A stretch of DNA of 64,000 nucleotides from Macrotis lagotis (lineage: Eukaryota > Chordata > Mammalia > Peramelemorphia > Peramelidae), in the NCBI RefSeq assembly GCF_037893015.1, contig NC_133666.1, forward strand, positions 658,391,848 to 658,455,847. The letters are read 5' to 3'. The notes below the pieces were generated by a model. That model had not been told where the DNA came from. It ran no database searches and saw only the letters and a list, made by a program, of their open reading frames with translations. The position numbers and the translations under genes are program-made. Below are positions 1 through 10,860 of the stretch, in pieces. Position 1 is the first letter of the stretch. The number at the start of each line of letters is the position of its first letter.

Positions 1-46
1 AGCCAAGTAACCCTGTTTGCCTTGCAAAAACCTAAAAAAACAAAAC
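1..46 (+). mobile_element. WSINE-like SINE, 3' tail cut by window edge
   Basis: The sequence begins with the last 46 bases of the family (AACCCTGTTTGCCTTGCAAA then CCTAAAAA and an A-rich tail). The rest lies before the window. Confidence 0.75.
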
Positions 47-369
47 AAAACAAAAACTGTGGTCTATCTTGAGGTCCCTGACCCCACTAATCCCCATAAT
101 GAAACAAGCTACAAGCATTTATTCTTGAACACCTACTATGTCCTAGGGGTTGAGGAATCCAAAGGCATAAAAGAGAGGGTGAGACTCTGGTCCTAAGACA
201 CAGCAAGGATGGGCTGGGCTGGCCCAGGAGACATCTCCCAGAAGCCTTCAGTTGCTTGGTTTCTCAGTAGGCCCTTTGTTTCATCTTCACCAGGAAATCC
301 CTGGATACCTGGAATCTTGGATTCTTCACTCCTCCTCTCAGGTTGCAATTCTCATAATTGGCTTACTTT

Positions 370-715
370 GAAAGTTGCTTAAATATTTGGTAAGTGGGAA
401 GAACAGTAGAGCAAGAGACCTGGGTCAGGAAGCCTCAAGTTCAAATCCACTCTCAGATACTAGCTGTGTGACACTGGGCAAACAACATAACTCCTGTCTC
501 TCTTTTTTTAATTAATTTTTTTTATTAAGATCTTAATAAAAAGGCACACCTCTCAAGGTGGGAGAGGGGGTTATCCTGTATGTTTCAGCTTCCTCATCTG
601 TAAAATGGGGAAAAGACCCCCCCCACCTACCTACCTACCTACCTTCCAGGTTTGTGAGTATCCATGGAAAGCCTTTAAATGTTTCAGAAATGTGAGATGT
701 TGTTGTGAATAATAA
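370..715 (+). mobile_element. CORE-SINE (MIR/THER1 type), interrupted
   Basis: The copy has the tRNA-like head, the B-box-like GTTCAAATCC, the core CTAGCTGTGTGACACTGGGC and CCTCATCTGTAAAATGGG. About 90 bases of A/T-rich sequence interrupt it near 505-590. Confidence 0.6.
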
Positions 716-1561
716 TACTGAGAAACAGGTTATATAATCATTAAGCTGGTCTTCTAACCTTATCCCCTCATTTTAGTTAGAGAAACTGAGATCCACAAAA
801 TTGAAGGGATTTGCTGATAGATGTTAGTCTTAGAAAGTCCTGGGTGTAAGGTTGGCCTCTGACCTCTATTGGTTGTGTGACCTTGGACAAGTCACCTCAT
901 GAAAAGTGGTCAGGAATTAAGACCCTAGCTATATATTGAGCATGGAAAATAGCCCAGGAACAGTCCACTAAATCTTTCAAATAGAGACAAACTGAGAAGC
1001 TCAAATTTGGGGCAGGGAATTGCAGAGCTCTAACTTTGGAGCTGATCTTGGGGATGACTGACAGCTAGCAGGCTTGAAGATTGACCTTCAAAAGCAATAA
1101 AAGTTAAGAGAACAGAAGCTCAGGCCAGCCATCCCTCCACCAGAAGTGCACAAAACCTGACACAGTTCAAAGTCAAGAAATGGGCTGGGGGAAAATGAGC
1201 AAACAAACAAAAAAAGAACCTGACCAAAAAAATCTGCTTGGTGAAAGGGAAGCTAAAGATACAATTATTGAAGAAAATGATTCCAAAAAATGAATATGTA
1301 AAGCCTCAAAGAGCTTGAATGAATTCCTAGAAGATTTAAAGATTTTTTAAAAGAAGCTAAAAAGGATTAAAAAAACAACTGAGAGCAATGGAAGAAAGAT
1401 ATGAAAAGAGAATAACAGGAAAGGAGGTACAAAGCCTCAGGAAGGAAAATACTTAAAAATTAGAATTAACAAGGAGTTATCAAGTCTCTGCTGGAAGATC
1501 TTTAATGGAGGTCCTGAAGCAACCCATTCCTCCTTGACACAACTCTAATTATTATTAAGAT

Positions 1562-1706
1562 TTTTGTTTTGCAAGGCAAATGGGGTTAAGTGACTTGCCT
1601 GAGGCCACACAGCTAGGTAATTATTAAGTGTCTGAGACCGGATTTGAACCCAGGTACTCCTGACTCCAGGGCCAGTGCTTTATCCACTGTGCCACCTAGC
1701 CGCCCC
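1562..1706 (-). mobile_element. WSINE-like SINE, near full length
   Basis: This reverse-orientation copy runs from TTTTTG at its tail to GCCGCCCC at its head. It is flanked by the direct repeat TATTAAGAT (1553-1561 and 1707-1715), taken as its target-site duplication. It has the AAATGGGG / GAGACCGG / CTTTATCC variant bases. Confidence 0.9.
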
Positions 1707-1779
1707 TATTAAGATGTTTTGACATCCAAAATAAAATTAATCATATTCACTCATTGCTCTTCACTCTTGGTATCAGAGT

Positions 1780-2160
1780 GTTAGACTTATAGAATCAGGC
1801 AATGCCTAAATTCAAATCTACCTTTTCTAGTTGTATGTGACCTTGGGCAAATTACTCAATCTCTGCTTGCCTCAGTTTCCTGATCTGTAAAATGGGGATA
1901 ATTCTTATCCTCATTTTATAGATGAGACAATTTTTTTTTAGGTTTTTGCAAAGCATACAGGGTTAAGTGACTTGCCTAAGGCCACACAGCTAGGTAATGA
2001 TTAAGTGTCTGAGACCGGATTTGAACCCAGGTACTCCTGACAGATGAGACAATTCTTAACACCATTTTACTCATAAGGATGCTGGAACAGACAGGCTTGG
2101 CCAGTGTCACACAACTCTTTAAGTATCTGAGGGTACATTTGAACCTAACTTCCTGAATAT
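1780..2160 (+). mobile_element. CORE-SINE (MIR type) split by a younger SINE
   Basis: Degenerate head and core (GTGACCTTGGGCAAATTACT, CCTGATCTGTAAAATGGGG) continue after an inserted WSINE-like copy at 1933-2041. Confidence 0.6.
1933..2041 (-). mobile_element. 5'-truncated WSINE-like SINE inside a CORE-SINE
   Basis: Only the 3' two-thirds of the element is present, ending at GGTACTCCTGA. AGATGAGACAATT occurs on both sides (1920-1932 and 2042-2054), so the truncation happened at insertion. Confidence 0.9.
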
Positions 2161-3069
2161 CAAATGAGCAAATATATTGTATTTTCCAAAATGTAAAGAA
2201 TTATATAAATTCTTAAATTATTTTATTATTAATCAGAACAAGTCTAACCCTCCTTCTAGAAGACAGATTATTAAACACCTAAGAACAGAACAGCCATCTC
2301 ATTCTCACCTAAGACCTCACTTTTCTAGCCTAAACTTCTTCACTTCCTTCATGAATCTCACTCCTTTGCTGATTTCATGTCTTTTATTACTATTCCCCCC
2401 CCTTTTTTGAATTGGGCCTGTTATTTTGCTGGTCCCAGATCTCCCTGTGAAGGCACTCCTTCTGTACAGATGCATACAGACAATTGATCATCTTAAAGAG
2501 TTTCCTGGGGGATAGTTGAGGAGAATCAATAAATCTGCTTCCTCTTATTTCCCTCCCCCCATGTCCACTTGTCTGAGATGTCAAAGAAGCATTCTTATTC
2601 TAAGAGGGGTTGGATCCAGTGCCTGAAAAGGGATTCTGTGAGCTGAGAAGAGAGCTAGAAATGGGTTTCTTGGGTGACTAGCAGAGCCTTTCTCCAGGTC
2701 ACAGAAGTGGTCCTGTAATAGGGAGAAAAAATTGCATCAGTGTTTGAGTTCAGGGTCTTATTTCTTTAGGAAGGGACTTGGACCTTTCCTGCCCCAGGGT
2801 TTGATGGATGGCTGATGCAATCTTGGCCCCCTGTCCAGTCATCCAATTAGAGATTCTAAATTCCAGATTCCATAGTCTACTAAAGAACTTGGCTGTCCCA
2901 GGATGAGTTGCAATTCTGGACCTGAGCCATTGAGGGAACCCTTTTATTTTTGGCTCCTAAGTTGAGCCCCACATTCCCCTACTTAAACCAGCTGCTGAGC
3001 CTGGGGATGAGATCCACTCAGCTGCTAGTATGTTCCTCCCCCAGAAATCATTTGGTAGAATTTTGTATT

Positions 3070-3134
3070 GAATTATCTGTGTTTATATTGTTTTTCCCTT
3101 TAATCTATCTAGGGTCTAGTGTAGGGCCTGGAAC

Positions 3135-3136
<2 letters not shown>
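3070..3136 (+). mobile_element. L2 LINE 3' end fragment
   Basis: AGGGTCTAGTGTAGGGCCTG resembles the conserved L2 3' end (agggcctagcacagtgcctg). It runs into the TG repeat. Confidence 0.4.

Positions 3137-3187
<51 letters not shown>
3137..3187. repeat. (TG)n microsatellite
   Basis: About 25 uninterrupted TG units. The apparent poly-Cys-Val open frame across it is an artefact. Confidence 0.97.
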
Positions 3188-3193
<6 letters not shown>

Positions 3194-3196
3194 TAA

Positions 3197-3558
3197 GTTT
3201 TTTCCAAATGTATCTGACTCTCCATGATCCCATTTCGGGGTTTCTTATCTTTTTGACTTTTGCAGGCAATGGGGTTAAGTGACTTGCTCAAGGCCACACA
3301 ACTAAATAAGTAGTAAGTGTCTGAGGTTAAATTTGAACTCAGGTCCTCCTGACTCCAGGGCTGGTGTTCTATCCATTGCCATTTGGGGTTTTCTTGACAG
3401 ACACTGGAGTGATTTGTCTTTGCCTTCTCCAATGCATTTTAACATATGAGGAAACTGAGGCAAACTGAGTGAAGTGACCTGCCTAGGATCACATAGCTAG
3501 TAAGTCTCTGATGTTGGATTTGAACTTAGGTCCTCCTGACTGCAGGGTTGGCTCTCTA
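3197..3558 (-). mobile_element. MAR1-type SINE with nested SINE
   Basis: The tail reads (in reverse) TGACTCTCCATGATCCCATT ... GGGTTTTCTTGACAGACACT, the RTE-like tail of MAR1. The core GAGGAAACTGAGGCAAACTG and a tRNA-derived head follow. A WSINE-like copy splits it at 3247-3379. Confidence 0.75.
3247..3379 (-). mobile_element. WSINE-like SINE nested in MAR1
   Basis: It is flanked by CATTTCGGGGTTTCTT (3231-3246) and CATTTGGGGTTTTCTT (3380-3395), a slightly decayed duplication. This shows that MAR1 was there first. The head is truncated at CTATCCATTGC. Confidence 0.85.
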
Positions 3559-3753
3559 AATCAATTCTGCCAAAGCCTTTCCAAAGGGAAGAAACAAGTA
3601 ATCATTAAGCTTTTCCTATCTGCCGATTCCAGACTTCAGCCCCTGAAAGTTTTTCCAAAGTTTGCTGACTACTGGACCTCAGATTTAGAGTCTGGTCATG
3701 TTCTTTGGCCTGTTGTTTCCATGACTCCCAAACCTGATCAGGGTTATTATGTT

Positions 3754-3780
3754 GTTATTATTATTATTATTATTATTATT
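3754..3780. repeat. (ATT)n microsatellite
   Basis: Nine ATT units. Confidence 0.9.
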
Positions 3781-4459
3781 TTGGGGTCAGAGGTTTTGAG
3801 TCCTAATTATTACCCCCTGCTTCACCCAGGGGCAAATCATTTTGGGGGTGAGGAATAGGACTTTACTTTCTTCTCTGCCAAATGAAAATATTAGGCTGGG
3901 TTATTTTCCTATTCAGCTATGAATCTGTGATCTTACAATTCCAATCTCAGTTCCCTGACCCACCCTTGACTTAGGCCCAGGGTCACCAGACCCTGTTTCT
4001 GGGTTAGCCCTCCAGGGCCAGTGGTGTAGAAAATTACATCAGGGTCAGTAGGGGGAGAGGTGCTTGCTGCTTTAGGATGGGGACCTGGGCCTTTCCTCCT
4101 CCAGGTCATACTAGCTTGATGCTATCTCTATTTTCCTTTAACCCTAGAGATTACTGACCTTGTTTTTGTGGAGGGAAGGGATTTCCTACCTGCCCCTTCT
4201 CCTCCCCATCCCTTCCCTTCCCTCCAGGGCATCTTCATTTCTGCCCCACTGGAACTTCTTAGTGTCCAAGATGTATGGTCACTCCTCCATTAAAGGGGCC
4301 ACATTTTTATATGGCATTAATCAGGTTCCTGGTGCCTAGAACACCCTTCCTTAATAAACTCTTGCTGATTGATTCTTCTCAAAGTCTGTTTGAGAGGAAC
4401 ACAAGCCCTGGTAGATCCTATGGAGAGATGGGCATGTGTTTGTCATCCAAGGACCATGA

Positions 4460-4505
4460 GAAGGAGAGAAAGAGAGGAGAGAAAGAAAGGAGAGAAAGAG
4501 AAGCC
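4460..4505. repeat. GA-rich simple repeat
   Basis: Irregular GAGAAAG units; no gene is seen around it. Confidence 0.6.
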
Positions 4506-4699
4506 ATCTGATCTCACCCCTGAATTTTACAGATGAGGAAACTGAGACCAAGAGAAGGGAAGTAACTTGTACAAGTTCACATAGGGATTTGGTCAGTGCT
4601 AGAATTCATTTTCAGGGCAATGCACACAGGCTGGTTGCAGAATGATGGATTTTTTTTAAGTTTCTGAAAGACTTGAAGATCATCTCCCAAAGCATGGAG

Positions 4700-5290
4700 G
4701 TTATAGGAGCATTGGTTTAGAACTAGAAGGGACCTTAGAGGCTTCCAAAAACCAAGGAAAAGGGTTCCAAGTCAGGTTCTGTGAATCTGTGAATCAAGTT
4801 TTCTTTCTTCTGAATCTCAGGGCAACCCATGATCTTTGTTGATGGGAAGAACACCCACAAAGAGCTAGGAGCTACATCAGGAAGGTCTATGTCTGGTCAG
4901 TTTTTCCCTGTAGGAGGAGGGAACTGAGTTGGAAGTGGGAGACTCAGGTATAATAGTCAGGGCTGGGGGTTCAGTGAGAGGCCCCATATTCACTGGCTCC
5001 TTATCCGGCTCTTGGGCCAGTTTGGGACATGAGAGAAAGACTCTAGGACCTGAGACTAGTATTGTTAAGAGTACTTACTGGTTTTGGAATCAAAGAATCT
5101 GGGTTCATAGGCACTTATGACCATTGTGATGTTTGACAAATCACAACTCTTTGGGTTTTTATTCTTTACTCTGTGAAATGAGGGGCTTAGGACCAGATGG
5201 TGTCTAAAGTTCCTTCCAGATCTGGATTTATGACCCCTATAAAATCCTACAACTCTGAGGTCCTGTTCAACCCTTAGGCCCTTGGGCCAA
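4700..5290. other. Degenerate CORE-SINE remnants, otherwise nothing recognised
   Basis: Weak CORE-SINE pieces occur (GAACTAGAAGGGACCTTAGA near 4720; GGTTTTGGAATCAAAGAATC near 5080). No exon or RNA gene is seen between 3900 and 5770. Confidence 0.4.
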
Positions 5291-5773
5291 GACTCCAGTG
5301 ACCTTTGCAAGAACTACAGGAAATCAGACTTAGCAGTCCTGGAAGTGAGATCTGAATACTTGGCTCCCAGATTTAGGCCCAGGCCCAATTGCTGTCTCTG
5401 CTGTCCCCTGGTGGCAAAATGCAAAAATCTTCCTTGCCTTTCTTCAGCTCCTCAAACCCCATCTTAAACCAAGTTGGGGACCAGACTAAGAGCTGTGGAG
5501 GACAGGACTTTCTCTAATCATTCTACATTTCAGCAAGGCAGGAATAGACTTGGGCCCTGGGGCATGAAAGTGAACTATCCATCTCTTCCCCACTCCCTCA
5601 CTCCTCCCCACCCCCCCCAATCTCTGGCCATGACCGCTAGAGCTTGGCACAGGAGAAATAACCCTGGGCTGAGTCAGAGGATGTGGACTCTCCAAATTGA
5701 CGTACTCTGTGACCTTTATTGTCATTAATCCTCCCTAAGTTTTAGTTTGCTGTTTTGTAGATTGGGGGGGGGT

Positions 5774-5983
5774 CATTGTTTCACAAACTTTTTGGTCTCA
5801 AGAAGTTATGCTTTATTCTCTTAAAAAATGATCGAGGATCCCCCTCTATCCAGGAACTTTTGTTTATGTGGGTTACAGCTATCAATATCCATTGTATTAG
5901 AAATTAAAACTTCAATATTTATTGTAAAAATAGTTTTGGCCTTGTGGCTCCTCCAAAAAGACATCTCACTTTGAGGACTAGTG
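5774..5983. mobile_element. hAT-Charlie-like MITE
   Basis: The left end CATTGTTTCACAAACTTTTT and the right end CACTTTGAGGACTAGTG are imperfect inverted repeats of the CAGTGGTTCTCAAA type. The interior (TTGTTTATGTGGGTTACAGC; TATTAGAAATTAAAACTTCA) matches widespread mammalian non-autonomous hAT elements. No duplication of the target is clear. Confidence 0.6.
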
Positions 5984-5989
5984 AATCAT

Positions 5990-6110
5990 GGATATAGAGA
6001 TGAAAAGGACCTTAGATGTCATTTTGTACCAACCCCTTCATTTTACAGATGAGGGAACTGAGGCCCAGAGGAGTGAACTGTCCAGTTGAACATGCCTAAT
6101 AAGTGTTTAA
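5990..6110 (-). mobile_element. CORE-SINE (THER1/MIR3-like) fragment
   Basis: Contains GAAAAGGACCTTAGATGTCA and TTACAGATGAGGGAACTGAG, the reverse form of the common therian CORE-SINE. Confidence 0.6.
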
Positions 6111-7434
6111 TACTCCCCAGGATCTATTCCCATCCTCCAGTTGGAGGGGAGACTGGCCCCAAGATTACAAACTTCTCAGTGAGGGGTAGATGAGTGGGCT
6201 AGTAGCGACAGAGTCCTGGAATTAGAGCCAGGAGAGATCTGAGTTCAGACACACAGAGGCTCTCAGGGCTGACAGAACAAGAAGCAGGATGACTCTAGCA
6301 CAGTAAGAAACTCAGACACCAGAGCTGTGTACAAAGCAGGAAGAGACTGTGTTTGATTCCAATGCCACACACAGAGACAACGAGGCCAGCCCAAGTTGTC
6401 CACCTCCTGAGGGTTCCCAGCCCTCACCCCTCACTTAGAAGTTTCTGCTAAAGATGGAGAGATGGTCCACTGCAGGGCACATTGTGTCCTGCCTTCCCAG
6501 GGAAATGGGTCTCAGAACTGGACCAACTCTTGTCGGCAGAAGCCAAATCACTCCTCACCTCCTTTGGGGCTGAGATGTTCTTTGATCAAGCTCTTAATGG
6601 CCGTATTCCATCCCATGGAGTCCATGCCTCTGGGTTGGGCTGTTTTGGAACCAAGGGGTACCCTGACTGCAAAGACGTGGATGTCTCCAAATAAAAGACA
6701 AATGGCGAGCTATGTTTGTACCCTGTCCTCTCATCTGAACTAAGAAGTCAAGTTGGGGAGATGGCATGGGCTTACTGTGGCTTCTTGACTCTCAGCTAAG
6801 GATGGAAAGCCTCCTTGAAGGGAAAATAGAACACATTTGTCTTGGGGTCCCCCCTGATCTATGGGCCTTTTCCCTGGGGGGAGGGGATAATAGTGGTCAG
6901 AGATGATCACTTCCTGGGAAGAGACCCAGCAGCTGGACCTTTGCTTCAGATACAGGGTAGCAGGGCAAAGGTTGTCAAGTGATATTGGTTTTTCTTGTAG
7001 AGGCATCTTCTTGGGTCCTGGGGTTTGAAAGAGTGAGTTAGGGGCCTCACCCTGTGCCTCTTCCTGTGTCCAACAGTCTTGTAGATTTACTGACTCTCTC
7101 TGGTCGGAGTCTGATGAACCCCTCCAGGGTGAAGGACAACTGTGTGGCTTCCTACTTCCCACCCTCCTCCACCCCCACCTGTTTCAGGGGCCTCCAGTTT
7201 CTGTGAGGCCAGGATGGAAGAGCTCTGGATCATGGGCTGATAGAGGCCTCATCCTTCTCTTCAAGGTTGAGTTAAAAGACGAGTTGATTGCAACTCCAAA
7301 CTGTTCCATTTTTCTCCTGGAGAATATCTCACCTGCCCTGGGAAGGGGGGAAACCTGCCCTAGGTGTTGGCCATGAGTGGTCCTGGTGAGGGGCAACCTT
7401 AGCTCTTCCCTCTCCCAGTCCAGCAACAGTGGTG
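6106..7434 (-). other. MMP17: Probable MMP17 3' UTR with candidate polyA signals
   Basis: About 1.3 kb after the stop codon is largely free of recognisable SINEs. On the minus strand no AATAAA occurs before 5715-5720; an ATTAAA variant sits at 6106-6111. The true 3' end is therefore uncertain: the ATTAAA, the distal AATAAA, or a non-canonical signal. The ATTAAA lies at the edge of an old SINE, which weakens it. Transcript data would settle the end. Confidence 0.45.
6482..6694 (+). pseudogene. Catalase-like coding fragment, probably a decayed retrocopy
   Basis: A 70-codon plus-strand frame contains KSLL, then AEMFFD, then GRIPSHGVHASGLGCFG (6599-6649). Vertebrate catalase has PLL, DEMAHFD and RIPERVVHAKGAGAFG in the same order and nearly the same spacing. 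Ten of sixteen positions are identical from Arg-Ile-Pro to Phe-Gly, a block that lies near the heme pocket and includes the catalytic His (VHA). The frame then loses clear similarity and stops at TAA 6692-6694. There is no flanking splice pattern. I infer an old fragment of a catalase retrocopy, antisense to the MMP17 3' UTR. It could also be chance similarity, since only about 30 residues support it. Confidence 0.35.
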
Positions 7435-7769
7435 TCATAGCACTGTGGCCATCAGGGCTGTTGTCCAGAGGCTGGTCAGTGCCAGCTGGGCCATGAGCAG
7501 CTTGGAGATGTGCCCCAAAGAGGAAGCATTGGATGTGCAGGAACAGACCTCATAACCACTATCTGAGCGGCTCTCGTCATGCTGGCCGGGCCTCGAGCGG
7601 GCCCCAGTCCTGGCTCCCTCGGCTCTGACTTCATTTTCAGGGCCATCGGCCTGCATGTCGCCACATACCAACCAGTCTTTTGCAGTGGACTGTGGGTAGC
7701 CTGGTGCGGCCTCCAGCTCACTGTCCAGTACTTTCCAGTAGTCTTTGCCCCTGAAGAAATATGAAGCTC
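7435..7769 (-). CDS. MMP17: MMP17 exon 10 (last): hemopexin blade 4 and GPI-signal tail
   Basis: The last coding exon follows acceptor tccctag at 7770 and runs 110 codons to TGA at 7435-7437. It starts with the end of a split Gly codon, then ASYFFRGKDYWKVLD, part of hemopexin blade 4. The Cys of DWLVCGD should pair with the Cys of PHRC in exon 7 to close the propeller, as in all hemopexin MMPs. A hydrophilic stalk rich in Gly, Arg and Ser follows, then GYEVCSCTSNASS and a hydrophobic end of about 25 residues (LLMAQLALTSLWTTALMATVL). This is the layout of a GPI-attachment signal with the omega site probably near the Cys-Ser-Cys stretch. The stalk differs most from human MMP17, as expected of an unstructured linker. 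Confidence 0.95.
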
Positions 7770-8031
7770 CTAGGGACAAAGACAAAAACATTGATATATG
7801 GGGAGGATGTTGGGATTGAGATCAGACCTTGTTCCCACTATTCCCAATCCTCGAGGCCACAGCTTACTCTCCTCCTAAGGCCTGGCCCAGGCAACTAGTA
7901 GAATAGACTCAGAAAGGACTATTTAATGGCACAGAATTTTGGCTAAATCTTCTCTGACAAGGGTATGTCGTGTAGTGTATAATTTCGACATCTCGCTAGC
8001 AGGCAAGTTTGAGTGGGTTTGAGAACTTTAG

Positions 8032-8056
8032 TATATATATATATATATATATATAT
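8032..8056. repeat. (TA)n microsatellite
   Basis: Twelve TA units in MMP17 intron 9. Confidence 0.95.
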
Positions 8057-8169
8057 CATTGAGAGTGGGAGAATCTGATCTTAGAGGAGAACTGCCCCAT
8101 GATAATTTTCTCCTGGGGACCCCAAGGAGCTTCCCCTGTTCTCTGCACCTCAGTCTTATGAGATCTTAG

Positions 8170-8350
8170 AACAGACATTTTTAGAGTAGTAAGGGACTTC
8201 AGAGGCATCTAGTCCAAAATCCCTCCTTTTACAGAAGAAAGGTCCAGAGGAGGAGTGAATTGCTCAAGGTCACCCAGACAGTAGAATAACAGGATTTAAA
8301 CCAGTTTTCTTGCCAGATTTTCTGCCTCCAATTCCTTTTCTATTTCACCA
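8170..8350 (-). mobile_element. CORE-SINE (THER1/MIR3-like)
   Basis: Reverse-orientation copy with AGTAAGGGACTTCAGAGGCA, then CAGAAGAAAGGTCCAGAGG and AATTGCTCAAGGTCACCCAG. Confidence 0.6.
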
Positions 8351-8589
8351 CATTGTCTTGCAAGTCTCTAAATGGTATGTATCACTTCCCTGATGTCATG
8401 ATTTTCTTTGAGAAAAAAGACAAACATCATCAAATGGTGTCTATATGAATTGTGTCTTCACCTTCCAAAACGGTGAACTGTCTGAAGGCAGGGCTATGGT
8501 CTTGCCATGACCACCTCTGTCTCTCTTCACGCCATGAGCTCCCTGAGCTAGGGAACATGAGAGATTTTGTATCCGTGTATTTATAGCTG

Positions 8590-9700
8590 CTCTGTCATGT
8601 CCCTGCTAAGGTTACTTTGTATCTACTTTGGGTTTATATATGGCATCTATGATTGTCTACATTATCTCCTTCATTAGAATGGAATCTCCTTGATCAAAGC
8701 ATATGAAAAATTGCTCTAAATCATTACTTATTAGAGAAATGCAAATTAAAACTTCTCTGAGGTACCACTTCACACCTCTCAGACTGGCCATTATGACCAG
8801 AAAGGACAATGATCATTGTTGGAAGGGTTGTGGGAACTCTGGAACATTGTTGGTGGAGCTGTGAACCCATCCAACCTTTCTGGAGAGAAATTTGGAACTA
8901 TGCCCAAAGGGCAGTAAAAATGTGCATACCCTTTGATCCAGCAATACCACTGTTGGGTCTATACCTTGAAGAGATGATGAAAAAAAAGGTAAAAACATCA
9001 CTTGTACAAAAATATTCATAGCAGCCCTGTTTGTGGTGGCAAAGAATTGGAAATCAAGTAAATGTCCTTCAATTGGGGAATGGCTTAGCAAACTGTGGTA
9101 TATGTATGTCGTGGAACACTATTGTTCTATTAGAAACCAGGGGGGATGGGAATTCAGGGAAGCCTGGAGGGATTTGCATGGACTGATGCTGAGCGAGATG
9201 AGCAGAACCAGAAAAACACTGTACACCCTAACAGCAACATGGGGGTGATGTTCAACCTTGATGGACTTGCTCATTCCATCAGTGCAACAATCAGGGACAA
9301 TCTGGGGCTCTCTACAATGGAGAATACCATCTGTATCCAGAGAAAGAACTGTGGAGTTTGAAAAAAGTCCAAGGACTATTACCTTTAATTTAGGGAAAAA
9401 AAACCTGCTATCTTATTGTCTGATCTTGTTATCTCTTATACTTTATGTTTCTTCCTTAAGGATAGGATTTCTCTCTCATCTCATTCAATTTGGATCAATG
9501 TATACCATGGAAACAATGTAAAGACTGGCAAATTGCCTCCTGTGGGGGGGTGGGGGGAGAGAAGTAAGATTAGGGAAAAATTGTAAAACTCAAAATAAAT
9601 AAAGTCTTTAAAAAAAAATAATGTAATCTCCTTGAAGGCAGAGACTAAGTTACTTTTGTGTTGAGATAAGTACGTTTGCTTGTTTGTTTTAGGTCCTCTG
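8590..9700 (+). mobile_element. L2 LINE 3' end split by L1
   Basis: ATTAGAATGGAATCTCCTTG before the L1 continues after it as AATCTCCTTGAAGGCAGAGA, the L2 signature (aatgtaagctccttgagggcag). The L2 is therefore older than the L1. Confidence 0.6.
8694..9619 (+). mobile_element. L1 LINE, 5'-truncated, ORF2 C-terminus and 3' end
   Basis: About 0.93 kb matches the last part of L1. Marks are AGAGAAATGCAAATTAAAAC, GTTGGTGGAGCTGTGAACCC, a stretch reading CIPFDPAIPLLGLYLEE, NWKSSKCPSIGEWL and a 3' end AACTCAAAATAAATAAAGTC plus poly-A. The flanks AATGGAATCTCCTTGA (8678-8693) and AATGTAATCTCCTTGA (9620-9635) are a 16-base target duplication with one change. ORF2 is broken by frame changes. It interrupts an L2 3' end. 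Confidence 0.93.
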
Positions 9701-9899
9701 GATTCTGGTTCTAAGTGATCTCTGGCCAGAATCTCTCAAAGGGGTCCTACTGAGGGTATGGTTAATGCAGCCAGAGCCAAAGGACAGACACAGGATTTGA
9801 GGTGATGAACTTGGAGTGTGGATGGAAAGCATTTCTGAGCCTTTCATGGACAAGCCTGGAGGATGTTGGGAAGTTTCCTGTGTTTGGCAGGGGACTCAC

Positions 9900-10157
9900 C
9901 ATCAGACCAACGCATGGCATCATCCAGGATGCTGGGGATCCCCCTCCACAGAGGGCTCTCTGCGGGGTACCCGGGGTCCATCCTCCGAGCATGGTCATCA
10001 TAGCGCCAGTACAGATGGTCCTTAAAGAAATAAGTCTTGTCATTGTGGGCCCAGGAGAAGGCAGCATCGATGCCACCCGGCGGGAGGCTGAAGTCGGAGA
10101 CAGGCCGAGGGTATCCTTCCTCAACGTTATTGTCTTTAAAGACCCAGTATCTGTCTC
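9900..10157 (-). CDS. MMP17: MMP17 exon 9: hemopexin blades 2-4
   Basis: This exon of 258 bases lies between acceptor ccccccag and donor GTGAGTCC. It encodes GDRYWVFKDNNVEEGYPRP, then IDAAFSWAHNDKTYFFKD, YWRYDDHARRMDPGYP and DDAMRWSDG. These are typical hemopexin repeats, with the DAA/DDA starts of blades and aromatic strands (YWVF, TYFF, YWRY). Identity to human MMP17 is very high; differences include Lys for Arg in NDKTYF and ARRMDP for TRHMDP. The hemopexin domain in this family mediates dimerisation and substrate or partner binding outside the cell. The open frame continuing upstream of 10157 is intron read-through, not coding. Confidence 0.96.
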
Positions 10158-10364
10158 CTGGGGGGAGAGGAAACAGGCATGGAGCAAGAAAATGGCAGCT
10201 GTAGAAAGGTGAGCTTGGAAAGGAGGGTAGGCAGGCAAAAGGTACTGGCAGGGAGGGACGACTCCTAGAATAGAACTGTCCCATGGATGGATATTAGTTG
10301 ATCAGTTGGTTGATTGCATCTAACAAGGTCTAATGACTCTACAATCTCCTCAAGCCTCAACCCA

Positions 10365-10860
10365 TGTGGTCCAATGGAAAGAACACTGGACTTGGAGTCA
10401 GAGGGTTTGGCTCACATTCCCTATCTTTGCAAAAAAAAATCTTTGTGATTTTGGGCAAATCACTTGCCCCCTCTCCTCACTTATAAAATGAGAAGGCTGG
10501 ACTAAATTAGTCCCTGTTGCTATTTAAATTTCTCACCACTGAGTTTCTTCTTCTTTTTTTTAAAGTTTTTGCAAGGCAATGGGGTTAAGTGGCTTGCCCA
10601 GGCCACACAGCTGGGTAATTATTAAGTGTCTGAGGTTGGATTTGAACTCAGGTCCTCCTGACTCCAGGGCCGGTGCTCTATCCACTGCACCACCTAGCCA
10701 CCCCTTAGGCTTAGTTTCTTAACAGCTTCAGCTTCCTCACCTCTAAAATGGGGAAAATAACCATTTATTTCATTGTGAGGATCCAATGAAACAGTATTTT
10801 TAAGTGTTTGACAGTCACTGACACATTAGTAGGTGCTTAGTAAGATCTTGTTTCTTTTTT
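10365..10860 (+). mobile_element. CORE-SINE pair interrupted by a SINE
   Basis: GGAAAGAACACTGGACTTGG, TTGGGCAAATCACTTG and TATAAAATGAGAAGGCTGG form the first part. After the WSINE-like insertion, TCCTCACCTCTAAAATGGGG and AGTAGGTGCTTAGTAAG follow. Confidence 0.6.
10552..10704 (-). mobile_element. WSINE-like SINE
   Basis: Near full-length reverse copy (AATGGGG / GAGGTTGG / CTCTATCC variant) in MMP17 intron 8. Confidence 0.9.

Noticed and set aside
2950-3282. 110-codon frame with a Cys-Val run
   Set aside because: It is created by the (TG)n repeat.
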